From UPXZ01 sp964568675 (lineage in GTDB: Bacteria; Bacteroidota; Bacteroidia; Bacteroidales; Paludibacteraceae), in the NCBI GenBank assembly GCA_964568675.1, contig CAZMQV010000002.1, forward strand, positions 1 through 64,000: DNA of 64,000 bases, in the 5' to 3' direction. A model generated the notes under the pieces. The model saw only the letters and a list, made by a program, of their open reading frames with translations, did not search any database and was not told where the DNA came from. The first letter of the stretch is position 1, and every line of letters starts with the position of its first letter. A program made the translations under genes and the position numbers. This document shows positions 42,957-52,189 of the stretch, one piece after another.

Positions 42957-43469
42957 TCAAATCACAAGCGAAGGAGCGGTGTAAACACGTTGAGATAACT
43001 CGTTGTCAAGCAGATATAAACCTTTGGGGTCGTTTCCGAATAATTCAAATCGTTTACAAAGTTCTTCTACGTTTTGTTCTTCTTCACCTTGCTCTTTAAC
43101 AAACCAATCGAGAAATTGCATTGTGCGGAAATCTTTGACAGTGTAAGCCTCCGCATAAATATTATTAATCGATTCAGTGATATATCGCTCATGTTCCAGC
43201 GCCGCATTTAGCGGGTCGGTGAATGACTTATATTCAGTATCGGGCGCAGCAAGTGCTCCTAAAGTTACCCTTTCACCATTGTTTCTTAGAAATTGAAGAA
43301 AAAGCATCGCGTGAGCATACTCTTCTTTAGTTTGAATGTCAAACCAATTTCCGAATCCATTCAGCGTGTTGTCGTAATAATAGTTTGCCATGTCGAGGTA
43401 TAAATAAGAAGAATAAAATTCTCTACGTACCTGCTCCATGATTAATTCAGTAATTTTTGGATGTAACAT
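42957..43469 (-). CDS. ftnA: Non-haem ferritin
   Basis: A 170-residue iron-storage ferritin: four-helix bundle that assembles as a 24-mer shell. Ferroxidase-site residues are visible: Glu17 (REFYSSYLYLDMANYY), Glu50 and His53 (KEEYAHAMLF), Glu94 (EHERYITESI) and the Gln in VKEQGEEEQ. The absence of a haem-binding Met separates it from bacterioferritin. It stores iron and limits Fenton chemistry, important for an anaerobe meeting oxygen. Single gene with its own promoter, convergent with the malic enzyme gene. Confidence 0.95.
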   Translation of the reverse strand: MLHPKITELIMEQVRREFYSSYLYLDMANYYYDNTLNGFGNWFDIQTKEEYAHAMLFLQFLRNNGERVTLGALAAPDTEYKSFTDPLNAALEHERYITESINNIYAEAYTVKDFRTMQFLDWFVKEQGEEEQNVEELCKRFELFGNDPKGLYLLDNELSQRVYTAPSLVI

Positions 43470-43542
43470 AATAAAATCTCCCGTATTTTAAATTAATATT
43501 TTGTTTTTATTTATGCACGGAGTTAACTACAACTTCGACTTA

Positions 43543-43550
43543 CAAATTTA
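43543..43550 (-). promoter_or_regulatory. -7 promoter box for the ferritin gene
   Basis: TAAATTTG on the minus strand. The leader is about 70 nt and contains a GGGAG shortly before the ATG, one of the few SD-like sequences here. Confidence 0.5.
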
Positions 43551-43585
43551 ATAAATATTGTTGTTGATACAAAATAAAGAATGTT

Positions 43586-44668
43586 TTATTTTAAGAATGC
43601 TTCCATTACTTTTGTCGGTTTTCCATCATTCCCCCATGCGCTTAAAGCATATTTACTCCAAGTGCGTGCACCTTGAGGTTCCCAATAAAATACTCCTAAA
43701 CCTTTGTTGTTGGGCACTTCTTTGGTTTTCTGTATGGTAGCTACAACCAAATTATATGAATTCTGAATTTTTTGTTCATTTTTATCCACACTGTAATAGC
43801 TGTCTTGTCCATCTTCGCCTCCTACTTCCACCACCATTACTTCTTTTCCGTAACGTTCGGCCATATCTTTCATATTGTTGCCTAGGTCGTTGATTGAAAG
43901 ACTATAGTCCGGGCTTCCAGTCAACCAATGAGGATAATATGACATCCCGATTATATCATATTTGGCATCGTATTTTGTGGCATTGTCAAACCACCAACGA
44001 AAGCGGCTGTTGTTGTTTCCCTGATCGATGTGTAGGATAACTTTTGATGAGGGTGAAGCTGCCTTAACAGCATCATAGCCCTGGTTGAGGAGTTGCACCA
44101 ATTGCGGAAAATTCTTGCCCGAATCGCCTTCGGGGAGCAAAATCCCCGGAGTTATTTCATTTCCTACTTGCACCCATTCGGGAGTTACACCTGCTTTAAT
44201 AAGCGAGGTAACAACATCGTGAGTATATTCATAGAGAGCTGATTTCAGTCCTTCGAAGTTAAGATTCTCCCAAGCTTTGGGTTTGGTTTGTTTCTGAGGA
44301 TCAGCCCAAGTATCGCTGTAGTGAAAATTTATCATCACTCTAAGTCCCATTTTTTTTGCTCTGACAGCCATTTGTATCGTTTCTTCTTTGCTACAATGTC
44401 CGTTTTGGGGGTTATTGGATGGCGCTACCCACGTTCGAAGTCTTACAGCATTAATTCCGTATGATTTTAGGATTTTTAGACAATCTTCTTTCTTTCCATC
44501 TTTTGTATAGAACTGATATCCGGTAGCTTCCATTTGCTGCAACCAACCGATATCAGCCCCTTTAACAAAACCGGTATCAATAGGTTCTTCGGTTATTTCG
44601 GGATTTTTTTTGCATGAAACTACTACAAGAAGAAATGACAATACGGAGAATAATAAATATTTTTTCAT
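43586..44668 (-). CDS. GH53 endo-beta-1,4-galactanase, lipoprotein
   Basis: A 360-residue arabinogalactan endo-beta-1,4-galactanase. The ATG at 44668 gives a clean lipoprotein signal (LVVVSC, Cys19); the upstream ATG at 44692 is rejected because it overlaps comB and adds polar residues before the signal. The TIM barrel has KGADIGWLQQMEATG, the acid/base Glu171 in VQVGNEITPG, INFHYSDTWADP and the nucleophile Glu281 in VMVVEVGGE. It degrades pectic galactan side chains. Last gene of the minus-strand run after comB, 20 nt away. This proximity to comB may be accidental. Confidence 0.94.
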   Translation of the reverse strand: MKKYLLFSVLSFLLVVVSCKKNPEITEEPIDTGFVKGADIGWLQQMEATGYQFYTKDGKKEDCLKILKSYGINAVRLRTWVAPSNNPQNGHCSKEETIQMAVRAKKMGLRVMINFHYSDTWADPQKQTKPKAWENLNFEGLKSALYEYTHDVVTSLIKAGVTPEWVQVGNEITPGILLPEGDSGKNFPQLVQLLNQGYDAVKAASPSSKVILHIDQGNNNSRFRWWFDNATKYDAKYDIIGMSYYPHWLTGSPDYSLSINDLGNNMKDMAERYGKEVMVVEVGGEDGQDSYYSVDKNEQKIQNSYNLVVATIQKTKEVPNNKGLGVFYWEPQGARTWSKYALSAWGNDGKPTKVMEAFLK

Positions 44669-44688
44669 GGTTACATTATTTTTGTGGT

Positions 44689-45414
44689 TCAATCATTCAT
44701 TGAATTTTTAAAAATAGATTCAGATTTGATGTATCGTGGTAACACCGTAGTAGTATCAAAGCTCAAGCAATATTCCACGGAATTTTCAACACCATTTTTC
44801 AATAATCTATCATAATGTTCGGTACGACAAATGTAGTTATTTAAATCTGGTTTTGCAAGTTGCCACAGCTGAATTGCGGCGCTGACAGAGTCGGATTTGA
44901 ATGCGAAAGAATTGCTTTCAAGTAGAATTGCTGATAACGCACCTGCAAAAATGGTGTCTTCAAGACAAAAACGATTATTCCATCCTGAACATAAAATAAT
45001 GACATTCAAATTGTTGGAATTTAAAAATCTTACAACACAACTTATATTGGAGTAAGCGCCAATAATTATCTCACGGGCGTTAATAGCAGCTTCTACGGCT
45101 TGAGTGCCATTTGTGGTTGTGAAAATAATTTCCTTTTCAGCCACCTTATCGGATGTGAAATCGAAAGGAGAGTTTCCAAAATCGGCAAAACTACATTTTT
45201 TGGTGTCTCTTTCGGCCGCCACCAATCTCCCTTTTTCTTTCCAACAAATTGCTTCCTCTATCGAAGCCACTGTTTTTATGCCACTTGCGCCATTCTGAAA
45301 CGCAGCGCAAATACTTGTAGTAGCTCTAAAAATATCTACTATCACTACTATTGAATCCTCAGTTGCATAGTGCGGAAATAAGGCAGGAGAGAAACAAACG
45401 TCAATTGTTCTCAT
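44689..45414 (-). CDS. comB: 2-phosphosulfolactate phosphatase (ComB family)
   Basis: A 241-residue ComB-family phosphatase. Conserved segments: IDVCFSPALFPHY, VVIVDIFRATTSICAAF (about 23-39), LVAAERDTKK, DFGNSPFDF, IIFTTTNGTQAV (about 96-107), ILCSGWNNRFCLEDTIFAGAL. Known members dephosphorylate 2-phosphosulfolactate in coenzyme M or sulfolactate synthesis. No comA or comC is nearby, and Bacteroidetes homologues often lie alone, so the true substrate may differ. In the series UbiA-like, maf, comB with 6-nt gaps, forming an operon. Confidence 0.9.
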   Translation of the reverse strand: MRTIDVCFSPALFPHYATEDSIVVIVDIFRATTSICAAFQNGASGIKTVASIEEAICWKEKGRLVAAERDTKKCSFADFGNSPFDFTSDKVAEKEIIFTTTNGTQAVEAAINAREIIIGAYSNISCVVRFLNSNNLNVIILCSGWNNRFCLEDTIFAGALSAILLESNSFAFKSDSVSAAIQLWQLAKPDLNNYICRTEHYDRLLKNGVENSVEYCLSFDTTTVLPRYIKSESIFKNSMND

Positions 45415-45420
45415 TTTTCT

Positions 45421-45996
45421 TTATTCAATATTTTTTAATTCGCGATACAATCGTTGTATTGGAAGCCCCATAACGTTGAAATACGAGCCTTCGATACGCT
45501 CTACTCCAATATACCCAATCCACTCCTGAATACCGTAAGCGCCCGCTTTATCATAAGGAGCGTATTCGTCCAAATAAAAATCAATTTCCTCATTGGTGAA
45601 ATGGGCGAAATAGACATCCGTAACAACGTGAAATATTTTTTCACGCATTTTTGTTTTGATACACACGCCTGTAATTACTTGATGTTTTTTTCCGGAAAGC
45701 GTTTGAAGCATTTTTTTTGCTTCATTTCTATCGATTGGTTTACCATAAACTTTACCATCGAGCCACACAATTGTATCGGCTGTGATTAATAGCGTATTGT
45801 TATCCAGATTGAAACTATTGGCTTTTTTTCGAGCCAGATATGTGGGAATGTCCACGCTGGCAATGCTGTCAGGGTATGTTTCGTCCACATCAAAAGCAAT
45901 TATTTGGAATGGTACATTCAATCCTTTAAGCAACTCTGCCCTACGTGGAGAAGCTGAGCCAAGTATAATATTGTATTTTTGAAGATTGTCAAGCAT
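45421..45996 (-). CDS. maf: Maf-family nucleotide pyrophosphatase
   Basis: A 191-residue Maf/YhdE-type pyrophosphatase acting on dTTP/UTP and modified nucleotides. Signature residues: NIILGSASPRRAELL (about 9-23), DVDETYP, TADTIVWLDGKVYGKP (about 72-87), HQVITGVCI and YGIQEWIGYIGVERIEGSYFNVMGLP. It is thought to exclude non-canonical nucleotides and to affect septum formation. In an operon with the UbiA-like gene (6 nt upstream) and comB (6 nt downstream). Confidence 0.95.
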   Translation of the reverse strand: MLDNLQKYNIILGSASPRRAELLKGLNVPFQIIAFDVDETYPDSIASVDIPTYLARKKANSFNLDNNTLLITADTIVWLDGKVYGKPIDRNEAKKMLQTLSGKKHQVITGVCIKTKMREKIFHVVTDVYFAHFTNEEIDFYLDEYAPYDKAGAYGIQEWIGYIGVERIEGSYFNVMGLPIQRLYRELKNIE

Positions 45997-46002
45997 AATT
46001 GT

Positions 46003-46992
46003 TTATCGAGCAAGAAATAAGCCAAACATACTAATTCCGTAGGTTTTGGACATTAAAAAATAAAAAACCAAACTATAAAGAACTCCCAATAGCATAATAA
46101 TTTTCGAAAAGTTTGATGTTTGATGAAAATCTTCTTTATTTTTGGATTTGAAAAGAGTAAAAGACAGAAAAACAAGTGGCAGAACAAGCCCGAAACTTAT
46201 AAATTTTAAAGTAAAACTCCCTTCAAAATCAATTATTTTAAGCCCAATAAAATAAAGCGAAACGATAGTGATGAGAATAAGTGTCAATACAACAAATTTG
46301 GAACGTGTAGTGCCCCATTTTATTGGCATTGTTCTGCATTCCAGTTCTTTATCGCCCTCAATATCTTCTAAATCTTTGATGATTTCACGAATCCAAGTTA
46401 GAAGAAATGCAAAACCTGAAAAACCACCAATCCAAGCATATACTTGACTGGGAACAGGAGTTTGATTGAGTAATTGACTACTATATATTTTTGCTAATAG
46501 TGCGACTGTCAAAATGCCAACAATGATGATAGACAAAGCTGAAGTGAGGCTTACAATCAGATTCCCTATTAAAAACTGACGTTTGTAACTTGCTGAATAA
46601 AACCACAATAATCCCGGAGTAACAATAAAAATAAAACCTAACGAGAAACTATTTACCAATATGGCTAAAATAATTCCGACAATCGTACCACATATCGTAA
46701 GTATCTGGTAATAAAGTATAGTGATTGGTATGGATATACTTTTGCCAACAATCACTTTTTCAGGTTTGTTAATCTTATCAATTTTCACATCAAAATAATC
46801 GTTGATAATATAACCACCCGCAGTTATGAATACTGTTGCAAGAATGAGCAAAATAAAGTAAATATCGAAATTATCTGTTTCAAATCCATAAACTTGTAGA
46901 ATTGGATATGCCACCGCATGTTGCATGAGCCATTGAATAATTGCAACAAAAATCAGATTTTTCCACCTAATTATTTCGAAATAATGCTTCAT
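46003..46992 (-). CDS. UbiA-like prenyltransferase (geranylgeranylglycerol-phosphate type)
   Basis: A 329-residue membrane prenyltransferase with about nine hydrophobic helices. The two Asp-rich motifs are NDYFDVKIDKINKP (about 64-77) and KDLEDIEGDKE (about 207-217), which bind Mg-diphosphate. The first motif and the length match the 'geranylgeranylglycerol-phosphate geranylgeranyltransferase' group of Bacteroidetes, distinct from MenA at 52907. The acceptor in bacteria is unknown. First gene of the operon with maf and comB. No promoter box was recognised upstream. Confidence 0.85.
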   Translation of the reverse strand: MKHYFEIIRWKNLIFVAIIQWLMQHAVAYPILQVYGFETDNFDIYFILLILATVFITAGGYIINDYFDVKIDKINKPEKVIVGKSISIPITILYYQILTICGTIVGIILAILVNSFSLGFIFIVTPGLLWFYSASYKRQFLIGNLIVSLTSALSIIIVGILTVALLAKIYSSQLLNQTPVPSQVYAWIGGFSGFAFLLTWIREIIKDLEDIEGDKELECRTMPIKWGTTRSKFVVLTLILITIVSLYFIGLKIIDFEGSFTLKFISFGLVLPLVFLSFTLFKSKNKEDFHQTSNFSKIIMLLGVLYSLVFYFLMSKTYGISMFGLFLAR

Positions 46993-47112
46993 CGTTTTTT
47001 TTATTTATTCAATAAAAACCTTAATTTGCTCATAGATAGCGAGATGAATTGAGTTCTAATTTTTTAATCGATTTTTCACCCATTGTGAGTACAAATCAGC
47101 GAGTTACTACCA

Positions 47113-47430
47113 TTATCTTTTCCTGGAATTGAAAACAATGATAAGTCCGGCTATAATAAGCAGAATTGGCCAAATAAAATTTGCAAGATGCTTTGTCCAG
47201 ATGCCCATCTCTTTCAGATAGAAGAATATCCATAAAGAAATTAATACAACTCCGATGCTTCGGTTTTTCTTAGAGAAAGTAAAAATTATGCCAAGTGCGA
47301 GAAGTATATTTTTCCATGTGAAAATTATCGCTTCAATTTCAGGAGAAAACATACTAAGTTTTTTTAATAAAAAAACAAGCCCCAAAATCAATAAAGCAAT
47401 TCCCCAGGGAAGTTGGTCGTTATTTTTCAT
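47113..47430 (-). CDS. Small LiaF-like membrane protein (DUF5668)
   Basis: A 105-residue membrane protein with four hydrophobic segments (PWGIALLILGLVFLL, IIFTWKNILLALGIIF, SIGVVLISLWIFFYL, FIWPILLIIAGLIIVF). The WxxxLLxLGxxFL and WPxLLIxxGxxxxF repeats are typical of the LiaF transmembrane region/DUF5668. It lacks a soluble C-terminal domain. Role unknown; family members are often near PspC or cell-envelope stress genes, which are not present here. Confidence 0.75.
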   Translation of the reverse strand: MKNNDQLPWGIALLILGLVFLLKKLSMFSPEIEAIIFTWKNILLALGIIFTFSKKNRSIGVVLISLWIFFYLKEMGIWTKHLANFIWPILLIIAGLIIVFNSRKR

Positions 47431-47512
47431 ATATAACTACGATTCAATTGATTAGTGATAGGCAGGAACAGTATGTTCGCATCCTCAATTTTTGATTGTT
47501 TAATTAAACATG

Positions 47513-48040
47513 TTATTGGAATTTCTCAAAATGGATTTTCTCGTATTGCAATTTTTCTTCGTCATGCGGAGCTTTTTCTTCTGCCTTATATCCAATTGCC
47601 AATACGCACAATACAGCAAAGTTTTCGGGTATGTTAAGCAATTGACGAATGTAGTTTTCGGCACTCATATTCTCGTCTTTATCGCGCAGATATACCTGCA
47701 CCCAGCAACTGCCTAAGCCTAAATCCTCAGCCTGAAGCTGAATGAAACTTGCTGCAATTGAAGCATCTTCAAACCACACATTACTCTTGCTTGTATCGGC
47801 GATTACTACGATGGCAAGTGGAGCTCCGGCTATCAATTTTGAACTACCTGTTCTACATTCCGACAGTTTGAGAAGCGTTGATTTATCTTCAATCGCGATA
47901 AATTCCCAAGGATTACTTCTTTTGGATGCTGGCGACATCAATGCTGCCCGGGTAATTTGTTCAGTTTTCCAGCTTTCAACACTTTGTTCCTGAAATTTTC
48001 GGACAGATCTTCTATTTTTTATTAATTCGTAGAAAGACAT
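47513..48040 (-). CDS. Nitroreductase-family flavoprotein
   Basis: A 175-residue FMN-dependent NAD(P)H oxidoreductase. Family features: SFYELIKNRRSVRKF (about 2-16) for FMN phosphate binding, ALMSPASKRSNPWEFIAIED, the DASIAASFIQLQAEDLGLGSCWVQV helix (about 91-115) and a C-terminal IGYKAEEKAPHD. It forms homodimers with two FMN. Physiological substrate not known. The gene follows the DUF3298 lipoprotein gene by 7 nt and is probably cotranscribed from the promoter at 49057-49064. Confidence 0.9.
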   Translation of the reverse strand: MSFYELIKNRRSVRKFQEQSVESWKTEQITRAALMSPASKRSNPWEFIAIEDKSTLLKLSECRTGSSKLIAGAPLAIVVIADTSKSNVWFEDASIAASFIQLQAEDLGLGSCWVQVYLRDKDENMSAENYIRQLLNIPENFAVLCVLAIGYKAEEKAPHDEEKLQYEKIHFEKFQ

Positions 48041-48047
48041 TACTTAA

Positions 48048-48881
48048 TTAACTTTCAGAATTTAAATAAAGATATTCAATCGGATTCCCCTGCTTCAGAA
48101 TGGATTTGAGTTTATCGTATGTGATTAATACGCCTATCTGTCCAGTACTGTAAGGAGCGATATCATAGGGGTTAAATACATAAGCAAGCCCATCGGGAGT
48201 AATGAAAAAGTTGTTGTTGGGTTTAATCCGATCTTCGTAAAAATCAAAATCATTCAAATCGGCTACCGATTCCATTTCAGCATTATCTTCAACAATTTGT
48301 TCCTTAATCAATTGAGCAAGAATACTTTCATAATTGTTTGTAAACAATTCCTTTTCCGTAATTGTATGGGCGTTTTTCAGATCGAAATTGGATAGAAAAC
48401 GTGTGCTGTTACCATGTGCGCCTCCCATATATGCATATCTTTCGTAACTGTACGACAAAATTTTATCATCCAAATACATTACAGTTCCCTGAATTGTTAT
48501 TTCATTATCTAAAAAAGCGCGTGAGCCTTTCAAATCGACAATCCGATTCAAATAAGGTTCATTGCTCTTTTTATATTCTTGAAAAAGCATACTGCCATAT
48601 TGAGATAAAATGCTGTCTAAGGGGTAGTTATTATAGACCTCACCCAATGCTTTCGTGATTATTTGCTGCTTAACGTTTTTCAGCACCTCTTGATTATGAT
48701 ACTTTACAGGCACTTCTACTTCTGCAAGAAATGAAAGGCTTCCGAGCGTACTGTCTTGAGAATTTAATAAAAATTCGTTCTCATAATTCAATACTTCAGT
48801 TTCCATCTCTTGTTTTTTACAGGATGAAACCAAAAAGACAAATAGGGCGGTGAAAAAATAAAAAACAATCCTTTTGTTCAT
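48048..48881 (-). CDS. DUF3298/DUF4163 lipoprotein
   Basis: A 277-residue envelope lipoprotein with lipobox LVSSC (Cys21). Residues about 40-160 correspond to a DUF4163-like domain (GSLSFLAEVEVPV, YERYAYMGGAHGNS), and residues about 160-270 to DUF3298 (NFDLKNAHTITEKELF, FFITPDGLAYVFNPYDIAPYSTGQIGVLITYDKL). Similar domains occur in RsiV, the lysozyme-sensing anti-sigma factor, but there is no cytoplasmic anti-sigma part here. Ligand unknown. Upstream of the nitroreductase gene by 7 nt, and has a long leader (about 170 nt). Confidence 0.85.
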   Translation of the reverse strand: MNKRIVFYFFTALFVFLVSSCKKQEMETEVLNYENEFLLNSQDSTLGSLSFLAEVEVPVKYHNQEVLKNVKQQIITKALGEVYNNYPLDSILSQYGSMLFQEYKKSNEPYLNRIVDLKGSRAFLDNEITIQGTVMYLDDKILSYSYERYAYMGGAHGNSTRFLSNFDLKNAHTITEKELFTNNYESILAQLIKEQIVEDNAEMESVADLNDFDFYEDRIKPNNNFFITPDGLAYVFNPYDIAPYSTGQIGVLITYDKLKSILKQGNPIEYLYLNSES

Positions 48882-49056
48882 ACAAATATTTTCGTTTTTT
48901 TATAATTAAGTTCGTTTTTCTCTTTATATTTTTTAGTCTTATGCGACATTGATCAAAAATTGAGACATGTTTTTTTTTAATCCAAAAATGAAAATGTATC
49001 AGAGATGCGTTCAAAGCAGTATTTTCATAATAAAATATAAAAATAATTTTTTTGTG

Positions 49057-49064
49057 CAAAAGTA
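49057..49064 (-). promoter_or_regulatory. -7 promoter box for the DUF3298/nitroreductase operon
   Basis: TACTTTTG followed by C on the minus strand, 175 nt before the ATG. Confidence 0.45.
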
Positions 49065-49328
49065 GTCATTTTTTTTCTGATTTCATAAGTTATTCGAAGA
49101 AAATAAAGTTAATATTTTACCGACACTGAATAGCTCTTTACCTGAAGTTTTTTTTAAACAAATCTTTCATTTATATTGTTGAACTTTTGTAATACAAGTT
49201 TTCCATTTTAAAAAATAAAATCTGATGATATTGAGATTCTACTGAATAATATTGCTCAAAAACCTACGAACTAAGTTAAAACAATTCAAAATAACGATAA
49301 ACTTATCCTGAATTGAGATGTTGTATTG

Positions 49329-49336
49329 TATATTTG
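49329..49336 (+). promoter_or_regulatory. -7 promoter box of the metal-handling cluster
   Basis: TATATTTG followed by C. The ATG at 49342 begins 5 nt later, so the first gene appears leaderless. The in-frame ATG at 49318 lies upstream of the box and is rejected. Confidence 0.6.
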
Positions 49337-49341
49337 CATTC

Positions 49342-49809
49342 ATGATAATGAAACTAAACTTTTTACATATCACTTTAGCGATGGTTTTATCCATAATGTT
49401 CTTGTTGGCAGGAACTGGATATAACCTGATTCACTATTGCTGTGGGCAATGTGAGATAGAAGGTATCGAGAAAGTTACGGAGTATTCATGTGAAGCAGTT
49501 CATCATCACAATTTGGAACACAACACGGAGCGACATCACGCTTGCGAAGCTGATAAATCTTTTCATTTGCATCAATCGGAAGATGCTTGTCATTTGGATA
49601 GATTGACTGTGGACACACCTTCCATTCAGTTTATTACTTCCCGACTCGTTGATTACTCATTGGTTTACAAAATATTCAATAATATCTTTTTTGAAAGTGA
49701 TATTGATGCATATTCTTTTGAGTTTTCCGAACGATTTATACCCCCCAATTTAGTTGCTAAAAAGGCCGGAAGGGCAATCCTTTCTAAAATATCCATACTC
49801 ATAATTTGA
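49342..49809 (+). CDS. HYC_CC_PP-type His/Cys-rich protein
   Basis: A 155-residue protein with one N-terminal hydrophobic segment (about 8-27), immediately followed by IHYCCGQC (about 30-37), then CEAVHHHNLEHNTERHHAC (about 50-68) and HLHQSEDACHLD, and IPPN near the end. This layout fits the Bacteroidetes HYC_CC_PP family, named after those motifs. The dense His and Cys suggest binding of Cu, Zn or a similar soft metal outside the cytoplasm. An alternative ATG lies two codons later. First gene before a TonB receptor, an HMA protein and a Cys-rich peptide. Confidence 0.75.
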   Translation: MIMKLNFLHITLAMVLSIMFLLAGTGYNLIHYCCGQCEIEGIEKVTEYSCEAVHHHNLEHNTERHHACEADKSFHLHQSEDACHLDRLTVDTPSIQFITSRLVDYSLVYKIFNNIFFESDIDAYSFEFSERFIPPNLVAKKAGRAILSKISILII

Positions 49810-49897
49810 TTTTAAAATTTAATTCAGCTTTGTTTGTCCTATTTTTCATAAGACAAACCAAATGTCGTTTTTAAATTATTAAAATCAAATTATTTAT

Positions 49898-52135
49898 ATG
49901 AAAAATCAAATTATTTTATTTTTCGCTATGTTTATGTCCCTACATGGTTTTTCGCAAGTGCAGGGCTATGTAAAAGACAATGCCGGAAATTCAATTCCGG
50001 GAGCTCATATTCGCTGGTGTCATGGAAACACCGCAACAACTACCGATATCGATGGCTTTTTCAAAATTTCCCAATCAAGTGAATCAAACATGTTGGTTGT
50101 AAGCAGTGTAGGCTACGCCAATGACACTATTACAATTTCGGAAAATGAATCAACTAATAAAATTCAGATAACACTCAACGACAATGTGGAATTGTCCGAA
50201 GTAACTGTTACACAGCAACGTTTAGGAAAAATCAAAAGTCGTACTTCAGTTTTCAATATTGAGTCATTGAATACTCACGAATTGCGAAAAGCCGCATGTT
50301 GTAATCTTTCGGAGAGCTTTGAGACCAATCCGTCGGTAGATGTATCCTTTAGTGATGCAGCGACTGGCGCAAAACAAATCCGTTTGCTGGGGCTTTCGGG
50401 AGGTTATGTGCAGATGTTGACGGAGAATATCCCTAATCTACGCGGCATGTCATCGGCCTATGGAATGGGATATATACCCGGTCCTTGGATGGAGAGTATT
50501 CAGATATCAAAAGGAACAGCATCCGTAAAGAATGGCTACGAAGCCATTGCAGGGCAAATTAATGTGGAATATAAGAAACCACACAACAGCGATAAACTTT
50601 CGTTGAATCTTTATACAAATTCAACTGGACGAATAGAGGGCAATGCCGATGCTGCCGTGAAACTTAATGAAAATCTTTCTACATCCATTCTACTTCATGC
50701 TTCGGATGAGCTTTTTATGCTCGACCAAGACAATGATGGTTACCTTGATTTGCCACGCGTAAAACAATACAATGTAGCAAATCGTTGGCATTACACAAAA
50801 GACAATTATATTTTACAAGCTTTCATTCGCGGACTTTCCGAGAAACGAATTGGTGGTCAGACAAAAGACAACTATAAGATTGGAGTTAATTCGGAGCGCT
50901 ATGAGTTCTTTGTGAAAAATGGATTTATGTTTGGCGATTCTGAAGAGCATAACCATGAGCACGACCATGAAGGAGAAGAGCATGATCATGAAAATGAACC
51001 TCATAAGAATCAGTCGAGTTTGGGGATTATCGTTAGTGGTTCCATTCACAAGCAAGATGCACATTATGGAATAAAGAATTATAATGGACAGCAAAAGAAT
51101 ATCTATTTAAATCTTATTTATGATACTGAACTGGGAAAATATCAGAAAATTTCGACAGGAACTAGTTTTAATCTTGATATGTACAATGAAATTGCTTCTA
51201 TTGTAATTCCAAACTCCAATCGGACTGAAAATGTACCGGGAGTATTTGCAGAATACACCTTGACATACAAGGATTTGACCGCTTTGGCTGGCATTCGTGC
51301 CGATTATCATTCCAATTTTGGAATGTTCATTTCGCCCCGATTCCACGTTCGTTACAACCTGATGAATCGTGCGCATCTTCGTGTGTCAGCCGGCAAAGGT
51401 TATCGTTCACCTCAAGTGATGGCAGAGAACAATTTCTTGCTTGCAAGTAATCGAAATCTGACAATTGCAAACAACTTGAAAGCGGAAGAAGCTTGGAACT
51501 TTGGTGCAACTGCACACCTATTTATTCCAATCTGGAATGGTAAAGAACTTGGTTTTATGACAGAATTTTACCATACGAACTTTTTGAACCAGTTAGTTGT
51601 TGATATGGATAGTAATCCGCATGGAGTAGGCTTTTACAATTCGAATGGAAAGTCTTATTCAAGCAGTTTGCAGTTTGAAGCCAATTTGGAGTTGTTCAGA
51701 GGAATGACAGCAACGTTGGCGCATCGGATCAACGACGTAAAAATGACAATAGGTGGTGAGTTAAGAGAAAAACCGCTCACTAATCGGACAAAAAGCATGA
51801 TTTCTTTGTCATATCAAACACCACTCAACAAATGGCAGTTTGATTTCACTACTCAGTTCAATGGAGGCGGCCGATTGCCCGATCCGGATAAAATGAATCC
51901 GCTTTGGGAAAAAGAATTTGCTCCATTTACGATAATGAATACTCAGATAACAAAGAACTTCAAAACCTGGTCGGTGTATGGTGGAGTGGAGAATTTAACT
52001 GGATTTATGCAAGAACATCCAATCATTGATGTCCAGAACCCTTTTGGTGATAACTTTGATGCCTCGATGGTGTGGGGTCCAATGCATGGTAGAACAATTT
52101 ATTTAGGTTTCAGGTGGGCATTATCGAAATCATAA
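49898..52135 (+). CDS. TonB-dependent receptor with His-rich loop
   Basis: A 745-residue outer-membrane receptor. Signal peptide 1-19; a carboxypeptidase-like regulatory domain (VQGYVKDNAGNSIPGAHIRW, about 21-105); plug domain about 110-225 (with RKAACCNLSESFETNPSVDV); then the 22-strand barrel ending in GFRWALSKS. An extracellular-type loop at about 349-370 is extremely rich in His, Glu and Asp (HNHEHDHEGEEHDHENE), expected to bind Zn, Cu or Ni. The Cys pair in the plug is characteristic of the receptors paired with HMA proteins in Bacteroidetes. It probably imports a metal or metallophore with TonB/ExbBD energy. Confidence 0.9.
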   Translation: MKNQIILFFAMFMSLHGFSQVQGYVKDNAGNSIPGAHIRWCHGNTATTTDIDGFFKISQSSESNMLVVSSVGYANDTITISENESTNKIQITLNDNVELSEVTVTQQRLGKIKSRTSVFNIESLNTHELRKAACCNLSESFETNPSVDVSFSDAATGAKQIRLLGLSGGYVQMLTENIPNLRGMSSAYGMGYIPGPWMESIQISKGTASVKNGYEAIAGQINVEYKKPHNSDKLSLNLYTNSTGRIEGNADAAVKLNENLSTSILLHASDELFMLDQDNDGYLDLPRVKQYNVANRWHYTKDNYILQAFIRGLSEKRIGGQTKDNYKIGVNSERYEFFVKNGFMFGDSEEHNHEHDHEGEEHDHENEPHKNQSSLGIIVSGSIHKQDAHYGIKNYNGQQKNIYLNLIYDTELGKYQKISTGTSFNLDMYNEIASIVIPNSNRTENVPGVFAEYTLTYKDLTALAGIRADYHSNFGMFISPRFHVRYNLMNRAHLRVSAGKGYRSPQVMAENNFLLASNRNLTIANNLKAEEAWNFGATAHLFIPIWNGKELGFMTEFYHTNFLNQLVVDMDSNPHGVGFYNSNGKSYSSSLQFEANLELFRGMTATLAHRINDVKMTIGGELREKPLTNRTKSMISLSYQTPLNKWQFDFTTQFNGGGRLPDPDKMNPLWEKEFAPFTIMNTQITKNFKTWSVYGGVENLTGFMQEHPIIDVQNPFGDNFDASMVWGPMHGRTIYLGFRWALSKS

Positions 52136-52189
52136 ATAAAGAGCTGGCATATAGTGTAATAATTTATAAAAATTAAAAAATCAGAAATA

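Larger units (their letters stand above)
48882..49341. other. Divergent AT-rich intergenic region
   Basis: 460 bases between divergent genes. Contains the minus-strand box at 49057-49064 and the plus-strand box at 49329-49336. Nothing else was recognised. Confidence 0.5.
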
